Origin: Verrucomicrobiia bacterium
GTDB lineage: Bacteria; Verrucomicrobiota; Verrucomicrobiia; Limisphaerales; CAIMTB01
Assembly: GCA_019634625.1 (NCBI GenBank)
Contig: JAHCBA010000011.1
Location: 1 to 64,000, forward strand
Length of the DNA: 64,000 nucleotides
Direction: 5' to 3'
The position numbers and the translations under genes are program-made. Shown here piece by piece: positions 18,857 through 30,976 of the stretch. The notes under the pieces were generated by a model. It searched no databases, had not been told where the DNA came from, and worked only from the letters and a program-made list of their open reading frames with translations. Position 1 is the first letter of the stretch. Each line of letters begins with the position of its first letter.

Positions 18857-20197
18857 TCAGCGGAGGGGCTTGACCTCGACCTGCCGGAAGGCGACGGGGT
18901 CGCCATGGCCGGCGAAGCCGAAGTAGCCCTCGGTGCGATTTCTGCCGGGGTAAGGCTGGGTGCCCATGAACTCGGTGACGGCGGCGAGGTCGGCGTTGAG
19001 GATGCGGGTGCCGTTGAGTTCGACCTCGATCCGGCTGCCGCGGACGGAGACGCGCTGATAGTTCCATTCGCCGACGGGGCGTTGGTGACCGCGATGGGCG
19101 GCCACCATGCCGTAGGCGGAGCCATGGTATTGGCGGGGGTCGAGGCGGGCGTATTTCTCGGCCGTGTCATCCAGCACCTGAAGTTCGCACATGCCGACGT
19201 AGGCGGTATCGCCCTGGCCCGGATAACGGAGGGCGAGGCCGTTGTTGCCTCCGGGAGGGAGGAGGAAGTCGAGGAGGACGGTGAAGTCGGAGAATGCCTG
19301 GGCTTGATAATAGACGGTGCCGCCCTTGCCCGGGCGACAGCGGAGCATGCCGTCCACGAACTCGTACTCGTCGATGGGGCCGCCCCAGCCCTGGGTGCCG
19401 GTGGCGGCGGAGAGAATGGGGAAGAACCCGGCGGCGCGGTCTTTCTGGCGGAGGATCGCATTGGCTTCGGCGGCGGGGATTTCGCGAACGAAGAGGTTGC
19501 GCCAGCGGATTTCGCCGCCGTGGGTCTGGAGTTGGAGGGGGCCGCGGGCGGGGACGGGGAGGCTGCGGTTGAAGAAGTTCTCGAGCCGGGCGTGGTCCAC
19601 GACGAGTTGGTCGTTGAGGTGGACGGAGACGCGCTCGCCGATCATGCGGATGCGAAAGCGATTCCACTGGCCGAAGGGCCGGTCGGCGGCGACCAGCGGG
19701 TTCCTGCCCGGGGCGCCCTTGGAGTTGTTCCAGAGGCCGCCGGAACCGTATTCCGCCCCGAGATCCCCGCCCCACTTGCCACCGGCCTGGGTGGAATCCC
19801 AGATCTGCACCTGCGGAATGCCGCGGAGATAGATGCCGGAATCGGCGCCGGCGACGGTACGGTATTCGAGGAGCAGCTCGAAGTCGCCGAAGTCCTTTTC
19901 GGTGGTGAGGTAGAGGCCTTCGCCGTCGTTGACCAGTTCGTCGCCTTCGACCCGCCAGTGGCGTTGGATGTTGGGCAGGCTGGCTGCTTTCTTGCGGGCA
20001 AGGTCATCGGGCGGGAGGGCCTGCCATTTGGCGGGGTCCTCGGTTCCGAGGCCCCACCAGCCGCCGAGGTCACGCCCGTTGAAGAGCGGGGTGAAGCCCT
20101 GTGGAGGGGTGGCAGCGTGGAGGGTGGGAAGGGCGAGCGCCAGGGCGGCGGAGGCGGTGAAAAGCCGAAGGAGCAGGGGAATGGAGGCAGGTCGCAT
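18857..20197 (-). CDS. Secreted protein with two DUF1080 (3-keto-disaccharide hydrolase-like) domains
   Basis: A 446-residue secreted protein. The start at 20197 gives a clear Sec signal (RPASIPLLLRLFTASAALALALPTLHA); an in-frame ATG 72 bp upstream would bury it. Two tandem LamG-like beta-sandwich DUF1080 domains follow: domain 1 starts GFTPLFNGRDLGGWWG and contains FGDFELLLEYR and SGIYLRG; domain 2 contains FSDFTVLLDFLLPPGGNNGLALRYPG and HRGHQRPVGEWN. Some family members hydrolyse 3-keto-glycosides produced by Gfo/Idh/MocA dehydrogenases, so a role in sugar breakdown in the periplasm is plausible. Such proteins are expanded in Verrucomicrobiota and Planctomycetota. Confidence 0.9.
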   Translation of the reverse strand: MRPASIPLLLRLFTASAALALALPTLHAATPPQGFTPLFNGRDLGGWWGLGTEDPAKWQALPPDDLARKKAASLPNIQRHWRVEGDELVNDGEGLYLTTEKDFGDFELLLEYRTVAGADSGIYLRGIPQVQIWDSTQAGGKWGGDLGAEYGSGGLWNNSKGAPGRNPLVAADRPFGQWNRFRIRMIGERVSVHLNDQLVVDHARLENFFNRSLPVPARGPLQLQTHGGEIRWRNLFVREIPAAEANAILRQKDRAAGFFPILSAATGTQGWGGPIDEYEFVDGMLRCRPGKGGTVYYQAQAFSDFTVLLDFLLPPGGNNGLALRYPGQGDTAYVGMCELQVLDDTAEKYARLDPRQYHGSAYGMVAAHRGHQRPVGEWNYQRVSVRGSRIEVELNGTRILNADLAAVTEFMGTQPYPGRNRTEGYFGFAGHGDPVAFRQVEVKPLR

Positions 20198-20319
20198 GAG
20201 GGTGGGCCGATGACGGTTGACGGGGGCGATCATCCGGAACCGGGGCTGTCCAGCGAGCCAAAACAGCACGTCCGACGGAATCGGTACCGGGCGGACGAAT
20301 GCCTGCCGGCCTGGCGTGG

Positions 20320-21300
20320 CTAAGGTTTGGGGGGTGGAGCGGCCCGGGAGGGGACGGGTTCCGAATCGACGGTACGGACGGAGTAGCCGCGGGAGCGGTC
20401 GTCGGCGGGTTCGAGGCGGAGGAGGCCGCGGTTTTCGGCTTCGATGAGGAGATCGCTGAAGGTGCGGAAGCCGAAGGCGCGTTCGTTGAAGCCGGGGTTA
20501 CGCCGCTTGATGGCATCCTTGATCATGGAGCCCCAGATGCGTTCGTCCTCTTCGCGTTCCTCGGTGAGGGCTTCGAGCGTTTCGACGACCATGTCGAGGG
20601 CGCGGAGGGGGTCGAGGCGTTTGGGTTCGGCCTTGACGGGTTCGGAACGGGCCGGGGCCTCGGTCCTGCTGTCGGTTTTGGCGTCGATCCTGGGGTCGAT
20701 CCGGGTGTCGGGCCGGGGTTCCGGTTTGGGTTCGGAGCGCGGCTCGGGTTTGGGGGATTCGGTGCGGGCGGTGGGCTTGGCGGGTCCGGATGGGGGGCGG
20801 GGGATGGTCTTCTTGATGGGGCTGGGGCGGACGAGGTCGTCGTAGTAGAGGAACTCGTCGCAATTCTTGAGGAAGAGATCGGAGGTGGAGTTCTTGACGC
20901 CGACGCCGACGACCTTCTTGGCGTTTTCGCGGAGTTTGCTGACCAGGGGGGAGAAATCCGAATCGCCGCTGATGATGACGAAGGTGTCGAGGTGACCCTT
21001 GGTGTAGCAGAGGTCGAGGGCGTCCACGACCATGCGGATATCGGCGGAGTTCTTGCCGGACTGGCGGAGGTGGGGGATTTCGATGAGTTCGAAGGCGGCC
21101 TCATGGAGGCCGCGTTTGTATTCGCGATAGCGGTCGTAGTCGCAGTAGGCCTTTTTGACGACGATATGGCCCTTGAGGAGGAGGCGTTCGATGACCTTTT
21201 CGATGTCGAAGTTGGGGTAGCGGGCGTCGCGGACGCCGAGGGCGATGTTCTCGAGGTCGAGGAACACCGCCATGGTGGCGTGGGTGGACAGGGTGCTCAT
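20320..21300 (-). CDS. NYN-domain ribonuclease-like protein with C-terminal LOTUS (OST-HTH) domain
   Basis: A 326-residue protein. The NYN/PIN-like domain (about 8-155) has a complete acidic set: Asp15 (FLDLEN), Asp87 and Asp93 (SADIRMVVDAL) and Asp113/Asp115 (SGDSDFSPL), so metal-dependent RNase activity is likely. A disordered linker (about 165-225) consists of Pro/Glu/Arg and R-I/T-D repeats (EPRSEPKPEPRPD, TRIDPRID). The C-terminal 85 residues form a LOTUS-type winged helix (WGSMIKDAIKRRNPGFNERAFGFRTFSDLLIEA, in part), which binds RNA or protein partners in other systems. It follows the PQQ gene by 18 bp and probably shares its transcript. Confidence 0.88.
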   Translation of the reverse strand: MSTLSTHATMAVFLDLENIALGVRDARYPNFDIEKVIERLLLKGHIVVKKAYCDYDRYREYKRGLHEAAFELIEIPHLRQSGKNSADIRMVVDALDLCYTKGHLDTFVIISGDSDFSPLVSKLRENAKKVVGVGVKNSTSDLFLKNCDEFLYYDDLVRPSPIKKTIPRPPSGPAKPTARTESPKPEPRSEPKPEPRPDTRIDPRIDAKTDSRTEAPARSEPVKAEPKRLDPLRALDMVVETLEALTEEREEDERIWGSMIKDAIKRRNPGFNERAFGFRTFSDLLIEAENRGLLRLEPADDRSRGYSVRTVDSEPVPSRAAPPPKP

Positions 21301-21318
21301 GGCCGGCGGGCCGGGCGC

Positions 21319-22614
21319 CTAGCGGGCGGCGACCTGGGGGCGGAGGTCGAGGCAGACGCCCTCGACGGTGCTGCGGACGTAGAGGAGGCCACCGGCGTAG
21401 GTGGGGGTGGTCCAGCACTTGCCGCTGACGACGTTGGCGCGGGCCTTTTCGCGGTAGGCGGCCGGGCTGGCTTCGGCGAGGACGAGCTGGCCGGCGTCGC
21501 CGAGGACGATGAGGTGACCGTCAACGAGGGTGACGTTGCCGGGGCCGAAGCCATCCTGGGACCACTTGATTTCGCCGGTGGCGAGTTCGATGCATTGGAG
21601 GGGATTCCGGCCGTAATTGGCGTGTCCGAAGAGGCCGTAGAGGTGGCCGTCGTGGTGGACCGGCGTGCTCCAATGGTTCATCAGGGCGTTGGGCTTCATC
21701 CAGACGGTGGTGGACGTGAAGCGGCTGCCATCGCGGCCGATGCGGTAGAGCCCGGCGCCGCGTTCATAGGCGGCCGAGGCATAGACGAGGTCGCCGACGA
21801 CGATGGGAGAGGCGGCGGTGGAGATGCGGAAGGGGTGTTCCTGCTGCCAGAGGATGGCGCCGGTATCGGGATGGAGGGCGGTGAGGCCGGCCTGGGTGAA
21901 GAAGATGACCTGGCGTTGTCCGTGAAGGGTGGCAACGACCGGGGTGGCGTGGGTCATTTTGTCATCGCCCGACTTCCACAGGGTTTCGCCGGAGTTCTTA
22001 TCCACGGCGATCATGGACTGGCCCTCTTCGGAGCTGGCGGTGGCGACGAAGATGCGGTGGCCCTCGATGACGGGGGAGGCGGCACCGCCCCAGGTGATGA
22101 CGCGGCCGCCGTATTCGCGGAGGACGTTCTTGCGCCAGACGGGTTCGCCGGTGGCGACGTCGAGGCAGACGAGGAGGAGGCGGGAATCGAGGGCGTAAAC
22201 CCGGTTGCCGTCGAGGGTTGGGGTGGAGCGGGGGCCGTCGCCGCCGCTGTTGTCGGGGGTGCCGGCGTTGCCGCCATCGTGGCCGTAGGCGGGGACGGCC
22301 ATGGGGAAGGCCCAGAGTTCCTGGCCGGTTGCGGCGTCGAGGGCGACGACGGTTTCGCGGGTGACGCCGTCGATTTCGCGGTTGACGAGGGTGAAGGCGC
22401 GGCCGTTGGCGACGGTGAAGGAGCTGAAGCCGTCGGGGGTGGGGACGCGCCAGAGGGTGCGGGGGCCGGACGCGGGCCAGGAGGTGGCGACGAGCTTCTC
22501 GGTGGAGATGCCGTCATGGTTGGGGCCGCGGTAATTGGGCCAATCGGCGGCGAGGAGGGTGGGGCAGGCGAGGCCGAGGGCGAGGGCGGGGAGGGCGAAG
22601 GAGGAGCGTTTCAT
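21319..22614 (-). CDS. Secreted PQQ-like beta-propeller protein
   Basis: A 431-residue protein with a Sec signal (KRSSFALPALALGLACPTLLA) followed by WPNYRGPNHDGIS, the typical start of exported verrucomicrobial and planctomycetal PQQ-repeat proteins. Propeller blades are visible as repeated V.ALDAATGQELW, VCLDVATGEPVW, AVDKNSGETLW, ALHPDTGAILWQ and ECIELATGEIKW motifs. It lacks the extra domains and active-site Asp/Glu pattern of PQQ alcohol dehydrogenases, so it is probably a scaffold or BamB-like protein, not a proven quinoprotein. It lies 23 bp after the Fe-S carrier gene, suggesting a leftward operon with the NYN gene. Confidence 0.9.
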   Translation of the reverse strand: MKRSSFALPALALGLACPTLLAADWPNYRGPNHDGISTEKLVATSWPASGPRTLWRVPTPDGFSSFTVANGRAFTLVNREIDGVTRETVVALDAATGQELWAFPMAVPAYGHDGGNAGTPDNSGGDGPRSTPTLDGNRVYALDSRLLLVCLDVATGEPVWRKNVLREYGGRVITWGGAASPVIEGHRIFVATASSEEGQSMIAVDKNSGETLWKSGDDKMTHATPVVATLHGQRQVIFFTQAGLTALHPDTGAILWQQEHPFRISTAASPIVVGDLVYASAAYERGAGLYRIGRDGSRFTSTTVWMKPNALMNHWSTPVHHDGHLYGLFGHANYGRNPLQCIELATGEIKWSQDGFGPGNVTLVDGHLIVLGDAGQLVLAEASPAAYREKARANVVSGKCWTTPTYAGGLLYVRSTVEGVCLDLRPQVAAR

Positions 22615-22637
22615 GAGGGGACGGATGGGGTGTGGGA

Positions 22638-22985
22638 TCAGGCTTCGAAGGACTTGCCACAGCCGCAGGACTGGCGGGCGTTGGGGTTGGTGATCTTGAA
22701 GCCGCCGCCGGTCAGGGCATCGGAGAAGTCCACCACGGCGCCCTGGAGGTAGCTGGCGCTGAACTCGTCCACGAGGACGCGGACGCCATTGAACTCGGAT
22801 TGCCGGTCGCCGTCGCGGGCTTCATCGAAGACCATGCCGTACTGGAGGCCGGAGCAGCCACCGCCTTCGACGAAGACGCGGAGGTGTTTGCCGGCATGGG
22901 CGGGGTCCCGGGTGGTCATGGACTGGATCTCGCGGGCCGCGGATTCGGTAAGGGTGACGATGGTGTCGGCGGTGGTTGTGCTCAT
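22638..22985 (-). CDS. erpA: A-type iron-sulfur cluster carrier (ErpA/IscA/HesB family)
   Basis: A 115-residue A-type carrier that receives a nascent Fe-S cluster and delivers it to apoproteins. The three ligand cysteines are present in GGCSGLQYGM and the C-terminal SCGCGKSF, with the usual FVEGGGCSGL and DEFSASYLQGAVVDF strands and NPNARQSCGCG end. The ATG at 22985 (MSTTTADTIV) is the natural start; the frame opens slightly upstream with TTG. ErpA versus IscA cannot be settled without a tree. No isc or suf genes are close, but the window's Fe-S photolyase and the Rrf2 protein are potential users of the clusters it delivers. Confidence 0.92.
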   Translation of the reverse strand: MSTTTADTIVTLTESAAREIQSMTTRDPAHAGKHLRVFVEGGGCSGLQYGMVFDEARDGDRQSEFNGVRVLVDEFSASYLQGAVVDFSDALTGGGFKITNPNARQSCGCGKSFEA

Positions 22986-23045
22986 GACCAATTGAGTCGG
23001 ACGCTAGCAGGCAGGGATGGGAGGGTCAAACCGGAGGGGGGATAC

Positions 23046-23210
23046 GGTGCATCCCGGAGTTGCGGGTGAGGGGGGCAGCGAATCGGAGGGACGAGCTCCG
23101 CGAGTCCTCCATCCGTTGCACCATTCCGCTGCGGCCTCGTGGAACCCGGCCCTCCGGGGCGACGCTCCGCGAGAATCGCACCTTTCCCCACAACTTCGGG
23201 ATGCATGGTG
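23046..23210. repeat. Dispersed inverted-end element, copy B (complete)
   Basis: A 165-bp element with imperfect terminal inverted repeats: GTGCATCCCGGAGTTGCGGG at the left, and at the right CCCCACAACTTCGGGATGCAT, whose complement reads ATGCATCCCGAAGTTGTGGGG. The core carries GGACGAGCTCCGCGAGTCCTC and GCGGCCTCGTGGAACCC, the reverse complement of the core in the 45.5-kb and 18.6-kb copies. It fills the gap between the Fe-S carrier gene and the 3' end of the TPR gene (stop at 23236). It encodes nothing, so it would be non-autonomous. Confidence 0.8.
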
Positions 23211-23235
23211 GGGGGATGGGCCCTGGGAAGGCGGG

Positions 23236-25883
23236 TCAGGGCGCGCGCAACTGGGCGGCGCGCTGGCGGAAGGCGGTGGCGGAGGAGGGGAAGGTTTGGG
23301 CGAGGGTTTCGTAGACGTGGGAGGCCTGGTCGCGTCGGCCGAGGGATTCTGCGAGGCGGGCGGCTTCGAGGCCGGCGCGATTGACCCAGAAGGGGGAGGC
23401 GAGTTCGCCGGGGCGGAGGTTGCGGAAGTGGAAGACATTGAGGTGATGGGCGAGGGCTTCCTCGATGCGGGTCTGGCGCGGGGCGGGATCGAGGAGTGCG
23501 GCCTGTTTTTCGCGGACCAGGCCGAGACCGACCTCGGCCTGGCTGCGGATGGAGACGGGGGCGTTCGGGGCCTGGAGGACGTCGAGGTAAAGGAGGGCGG
23601 CGTTGGTGTAGGCGGCGGGGGCGAGGGCCGGGTCGAGGGAGGCGGACTGGAGGTGGCAATCGGCGAGTTTGCCGCGGGCGAGGAGGGCTTCGCGGGTATG
23701 GGGGAGTTGTTCAATGAGGCGGGTGAAGGCCGTCATGGCGTCGCTGAGGCGGGAGTCGCTTTCGGGTTCCTCGATGAAGCAATCGCCGAAGGCGAACCAG
23801 GCCTGGGCGACGAGTTCGGGGGGGATGAGGGAGTTGGGGACGGCGGGGGGCCCGTTTTCGATGAGCCAGCGGAAGTAGTCCTTGGCATCCCGGTAGCCCT
23901 GGCGGACGAAGGCGGCGCGGCCGGCCATGAGGCGGGCCTCGTGGGTGAGGCGGGAGACGGGCCAGTTGGTGCGTTGGAAGACGATCTGGTAACTGGCTTC
24001 GGCGGCGACGAAGTTGCCTTGTCGGAAGTGGTGATCGCCGACCCAGACCTGGGCCTGGGGGGCGGACGGGTGGTCGGGGAAGCGGGCGAGGAAGTTGGTG
24101 AAGAGGGAATGGGCGCGGGCGTGGTCGGCGGCCTTGTAAGCGGCCCAGGCGCGTTCGAATTCGGCGCGAGCCATCCCGGAATGGTTGGGGTAGGAGCGGG
24201 TCCAGTCGTCGAGCTGGTGGAGGGCATTGGACCAGCTTCCGTCCTGGAGGAGGGACCGGGCGGCGGCGAGCTGGATTTCCGGGAGAGCCGGGGAGTTGGT
24301 GAACTGGGCTCCGAGGCGCTGGAGGAGGGTGCGGGCGCGGACCGGGGAATCGAGGCGGGCGAGGGTCTGACCGTAGAGGACACGGGTATCGTCGCGGAAC
24401 TCGCCATTGGGGAATTCGACGACGGCGCGTTGGGCGAGATCGTGGGCGATGTCGTGCTGGCCGGCTTCGAGGGCGGCGAGGGCGCCCTGGTAGAGGGCGC
24501 GTTCGAGGATGGCGCCGCGCACGGGGGGGCGGCCGCCGAACTCGCGGATGAGGCGTAGGAAATGCTGGAGGGCGGGTTCGTGCTGGGCGGCCTGCTGGAG
24601 GCCGTCTGCGAGCTTGAAGATCGCGAGGGCCTGAAGGGGCGAGCCTTCGAGCCGGGCGACGGCGCGGGCGAAGGCATCGGTGGCGGGGCTGGGGCGTCCG
24701 GCGGCGAGTTCGGTCCAGCCGAGGTTGAACCAGGCGCGCCCTTCGAGAGCGGGGGACGGGGCGTTGGTGAGGACGAATTGGAGGAGGGAGCGGGCTTCGG
24801 GGAGGGCATTCGAGGAGGCCGGGGACGGTGGGCCGAAGTGCTGCTGGAGGCGGAGTTCGGCGAGGGCGACCCGGGCGGCGCTGGCGGTGAGGTCCTGGGG
24901 CGGGCCGGAGGCGAGGGACGAGAGGAGATGGATGGCGGGATCCAACTGGGGCGGGAGGAGGGGGAGTTCGGCGACGGCAAGGAGGGCATCGCGCCGCCAG
25001 GCGGCGGGGGCGTCGCTGGCGAGGTTGTTGGTCAGGGTGGCGAAGGCGTCCGCCATGCGGCCCGCCTGGCGGAGGACGTCGGCGCGCATGGCATGGCTGC
25101 GGGCGGCAAGGTCGCGGGAGGCGGCGGTATGGGCGAGGGCGAGGAGGTTGGAGGAGGCGACGAGGGCGGCGTCGGTCTGGCGTTGCGCGAGGAGGAGGGA
25201 GGTGGCGATCCACTCGCGGTCCCAGGCCTGGGAGGGGGTGAGGGGGCGATCGGCGAGGCGATCGAGGGTGAGGCGGGCGGTGGCGGGCAGGCCGGCTCGG
25301 ATCTGGGCTTCGGCGAGGAGCAGTGTGCCGCGCACGGAGGACTCGTCATCGGGCTGGCGTTCGGCGGCGCGCCGGAAGGCGCCGTTGGGATCATCGAGGA
25401 GGGAGATGGCGCGCTCGAAATCGCGGGCGCGGAAGGTCGCCATGGCTTCGGCGAAGGCGGCCTGGAGGAGGAGGGGCGACTCGGGGGTTTCGGTCACCAG
25501 GCGGCGGTAGGCGCGGGCGGCATCGTGGAAGCGGTTTCCGTGGAGCTGGACTTCGCCAAGGAGATGGAGGGCCTGGTCCTTGAGGGAATCCCAACGTTCG
25601 AGGTGACGGGTCAGGGTCGCGATGGCGGCATCTGGTTGGCCGATATCGAGACGGGCTCGGGCCTCGATGAGGGAGGCGTGGGGGGCGAGGGGGGAATCGG
25701 GGTGGAGGCGGATGAACTCGGCGAAGTCGCTGGCGGCCTTTTCGGCGAAGCCGCCTTCGCGGGCGCGGATGGCGGCATCGAAGGCGATCTGCTGCCCGGG
25801 GGTCTGGCCGGGCGCGGGTGCGGAAGCCGCCAGGACGAGCAGGGCCAGGAAGGAGGCAAGGGCTGGGGCGGGGAGGAGGGGCA

Positions 25884-25884
<1 letters not shown>
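23236..25884 (-). CDS. Large secreted TPR protein (YbgF/BamD-like repeats)
   Basis: An 882-residue protein with a Sec signal (LLPAPALASFLALLVLAASAPAPGQ) and about fifteen TPR-like helical pairs. Motifs such as GGFAEKAASDFAEFIRLHPDSPLAP, SRFPERL-type turns, FPNGEFRDDTRVLYGQTLARL and FPDHPSAPQAQVWVGDHHFRQG resemble the repeats of YbgF and BamD. It probably acts as a periplasmic scaffold for envelope assembly. No enzymatic domain is visible. Its ATG overlaps the uvrA TAA in a TAATG arrangement, a 1-nt overlap that allows re-initiation, so it is likely translated from the uvrA transcript. Confidence 0.82.
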
Positions 25885-28835
<2,951 letters not shown>

Positions 28836-29137
28836 AGTCCGGAATTTCGCGACTCGAATGACCCGTCATCCTACGGAGGGAGATCGACGGTGTCCACGGC
28901 GACGCAACGTGCCGATGGCAGGTCGCCAAGGTTGATTGGTGAATAGGGGGTGGCCCTTCATGCTGCTGCGTCCCCGTCTGCCTCCTGCCCCAGGCTCTAA
29001 AGAGGACCGTCCGCCCGGACAGGCGGCAAGGGGCAATTCAGGGAGCAACCCGATGGCCGCGGCGAGCCCTTGCAAGCCTCAGTTCAGTGCGTGCCGGCTT
29101 CGTGCTTCGTGGCGAAGGCGAAGGTGGCGCTGAGGAT
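28836..29137. other. Intergenic region upstream of uvrA
   Basis: About 300 bp between uvrA (leftward) and the 3' end of the stress-protein gene. It should hold the uvrA promoter, near 28850-28960, but I cannot point to a clear -35/-10 pair. No gene, RNA or repeat is recognisable. Base composition changes about here: to the left the top strand is strongly G-rich, to the right it becomes C-rich. Confidence 0.4.
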
Positions 29138-29704
29138 TCAGACTGCCGGGGCAACGGCGGTGTCGAGTCCGGATTCCTCGCGGCGAACGACGAGGACGGG
29201 ACATGGGGTGTAGCGGACGACCTGTTCGGCAATGCTCCCCATGATGACATGTTTGAGCCCGGTGTAGCCGTGGGTTGAAATGACGACGAGGTCGGCGCCA
29301 AGTTCGCGGGCGACATCGGCGATCACCTTGGCGGGGCTTCCCTCGCGGACGAGGCTCTCGGCGGACAATCCAGTGGAGGTGGCCGTGGCGACCTGTGCGG
29401 ACAGCTCTTTCTCGGCCCCGCCGCGCATTTCACGTTCGAGGGAGGTGAAGTCGATGGCGCCGAACTCACCGTAGGCGTAATTGACTTGGATTACGTGGAG
29501 GAACGTGAGACTCGCGCTGAACTGGCGGGCAAACGCGGTGGCATAGGCCACCGCCTTGCGGGAGTGAGTGGAGAAGTCCACCGGAACCAGGATTCGGCGA
29601 ATACTCCCCAGTTCGGGGGATTGGCCGGCTTTTTCGAGGAGGGGATCGTCGTTTTGACCGAGTTCCACCACCACATTGCCTGACTTCGTCGGTTTGATTT
29701 TCAT
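29138..29704 (-). CDS. Universal stress protein (UspA family)
   Basis: A 188-residue UspA-fold protein with an N-terminal extension of about 35 residues (MKIKPTKSGNVVVELGQNDD) before the domain. The domain starts IRRILVPVDFSTHSRKAVAYATAFA and ends with the ATP-binding pattern THGYTGLKHVIMGSIAEQVVRYTPCPVLVV, which contains the G-x2-G-x9-G-S/T-type loop; ATP-binding is therefore likely. Such proteins bind nucleotides and act in stress survival by mechanisms not yet clear. ATG 29704 is chosen because the extension MKIKP is a common start among relatives; a start at 29761 is also open. No operon partner. Confidence 0.9.
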   Translation of the reverse strand: MKIKPTKSGNVVVELGQNDDPLLEKAGQSPELGSIRRILVPVDFSTHSRKAVAYATAFARQFSASLTFLHVIQVNYAYGEFGAIDFTSLEREMRGGAEKELSAQVATATSTGLSAESLVREGSPAKVIADVARELGADLVVISTHGYTGLKHVIMGSIAEQVVRYTPCPVLVVRREESGLDTAVAPAV

Positions 29705-29833
29705 GGCGCGTGCGGGTTGGAGGGTGGATGTCACTGTGTTTGGGGTGGGGTGGGGGTGCAATGCAAAATCCGCCGGGCGTCCTGTGGTCCCGATGCATAG
29801 CGGGCCAATCCTGGGATGCCCTGAAGCCGCCCT

Positions 29834-30814
29834 TTATCCCACCGCGTCAACGCGGAGATCCCTCAGCACGGTCAGCCCCGGGATGGGGGCGCCCCGAATG
29901 GTCCGCGCGCCGCTCTTGCGCCGCTGGCCGAACTTGTCCCGGTGCCGCTCCCACATCTGGTCCACGAACTCCTTCGACCCAAGAAACACTCCATCGGTCA
30001 TGTGCCGGATCCGCAACCGCAGGATCTGACCCAGCGGTAGTTGACCGCCCCGCGCCAGTTCCGCCCGGATCGCCTCCGGGTCCAGCACCCGCTTGTCGCT
30101 GCGCCCCGACGTCCCACCAATCACGTAAAGCGCCAGGCGATATTCTGCTGACGCGGCGCTCCAGTCGGAGGTCCCCAAAAAGCCCATGATTCCGCGACGG
30201 ATGACCTTGTCGCCGGTGAGGGCGGCGGCGTAGCCGCAGAAGCGGTAGTCCTTGGGATCGTTTACCAGGCCTGCGCGGACGGGGTTGAGGTCGATATAGG
30301 CGGCGATGGCGCGGAGGGTGCTGGGACAGTCCTCCACCAGGACACTGCGGAAACGTTCGCCCCAGAGGTAGCCGGTGCGGTCGTGACGGCGGTTGTACCA
30401 GCGGGAGAAGCGTTGCTTGAACTCCTGGAGGAAGATGGAGAGATCGGCGATGCGGGAGAGGACGGCCTGGCGGATGTCGTCTGGGATGGGTTGGCCCTTG
30501 TTGAGGGCGGCGCGGGCGAGGGAGGGAAGGGTGGCCTTGGGGCCGTAGAAGTCCTCGAGTTTGGCGAGGATGACGTCGTCCGGGATGGAGTCGGGAAGGG
30601 GTTTGGGGGGGACGCGGATGAGGAGATGGAAGTGGTTGGACATCATGCAGAAGGTGATGACGTCGATGTCGCAGAAGCGGGCGAGGTGATGGAGGATGTT
30701 GAGAAGTTTGTGCTTGGCGGAGTCGTCGAGGAGAGGGAGGCGGCCGGCGACGCGGGACATGCAGTGATAGACTGCAGGGAGGGAGGGATCGGCTTTGATG
30801 CGAGGGATTCTCAT
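29834..30814 (-). CDS. REP-associated tyrosine transposase (RAYT, IS200/IS605-like Y1 HUH)
   Basis: A 326-residue single-domain Y1 transposase-like protein. It has the opening MRIPRIKADPSLPAVYHCMSR, the HUH metal site in MMSNHFHLLIRVP, and the catalytic tyrosine in the AAYIDLNPVRAGLV motif with the preceding YLWGERFRSVLVEDC. RAYTs are usually single-copy, chromosomal, not flanked by their own inverted repeats, and process REP/REPIN palindromes. No IS ends are seen around it, which supports RAYT over an active IS. ATG 30814 is chosen; an ATG at 30856 would add 14 residues. The left part of its frame has a C-rich top strand and the right part a G-rich one. Confidence 0.88.
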   Translation of the reverse strand: MRIPRIKADPSLPAVYHCMSRVAGRLPLLDDSAKHKLLNILHHLARFCDIDVITFCMMSNHFHLLIRVPPKPLPDSIPDDVILAKLEDFYGPKATLPSLARAALNKGQPIPDDIRQAVLSRIADLSIFLQEFKQRFSRWYNRRHDRTGYLWGERFRSVLVEDCPSTLRAIAAYIDLNPVRAGLVNDPKDYRFCGYAAALTGDKVIRRGIMGFLGTSDWSAASAEYRLALYVIGGTSGRSDKRVLDPEAIRAELARGGQLPLGQILRLRIRHMTDGVFLGSKEFVDQMWERHRDKFGQRRKSGARTIRGAPIPGLTVLRDLRVDAVG

Positions 30815-30856
30815 GGGGAGAAGGCGGGAGGGCTGTGAATTGGGAACGCGTGCCAT

Positions 30857-30976
30857 GCAGTTGAACTGGATGACGGGGAGGGACGGTAACCAGCCCGCTT
30901 GCGGCGGATCAATATCATTATGACAGGCGATTTGTAGGAGGCGTGACCCACTACAGCTCCGCTGCTAGTCTGCGGC
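30857..30976. promoter_or_regulatory. AT-rich spacer between RAYT and ubiD with GCCTG-type motif
   Basis: A 120-bp divergent spacer that must contain the ubiD promoter. CATTATGACAGGCG (30916-30929) is, on the opposite strand, CGCCTGTCATAATG, a relative of the motif repeated upstream of the Rrf2 operon. AATATCATTAT nearby is the most promoter-like AT stretch. Transcription start is not determinable. Confidence 0.4.

Noticed and set aside
29834-30814. Complete IS200/IS605 insertion sequence
   Set aside because: The transposase type is right, but no subterminal hairpin ends or TnpB gene flank it; RAYT is the better call.
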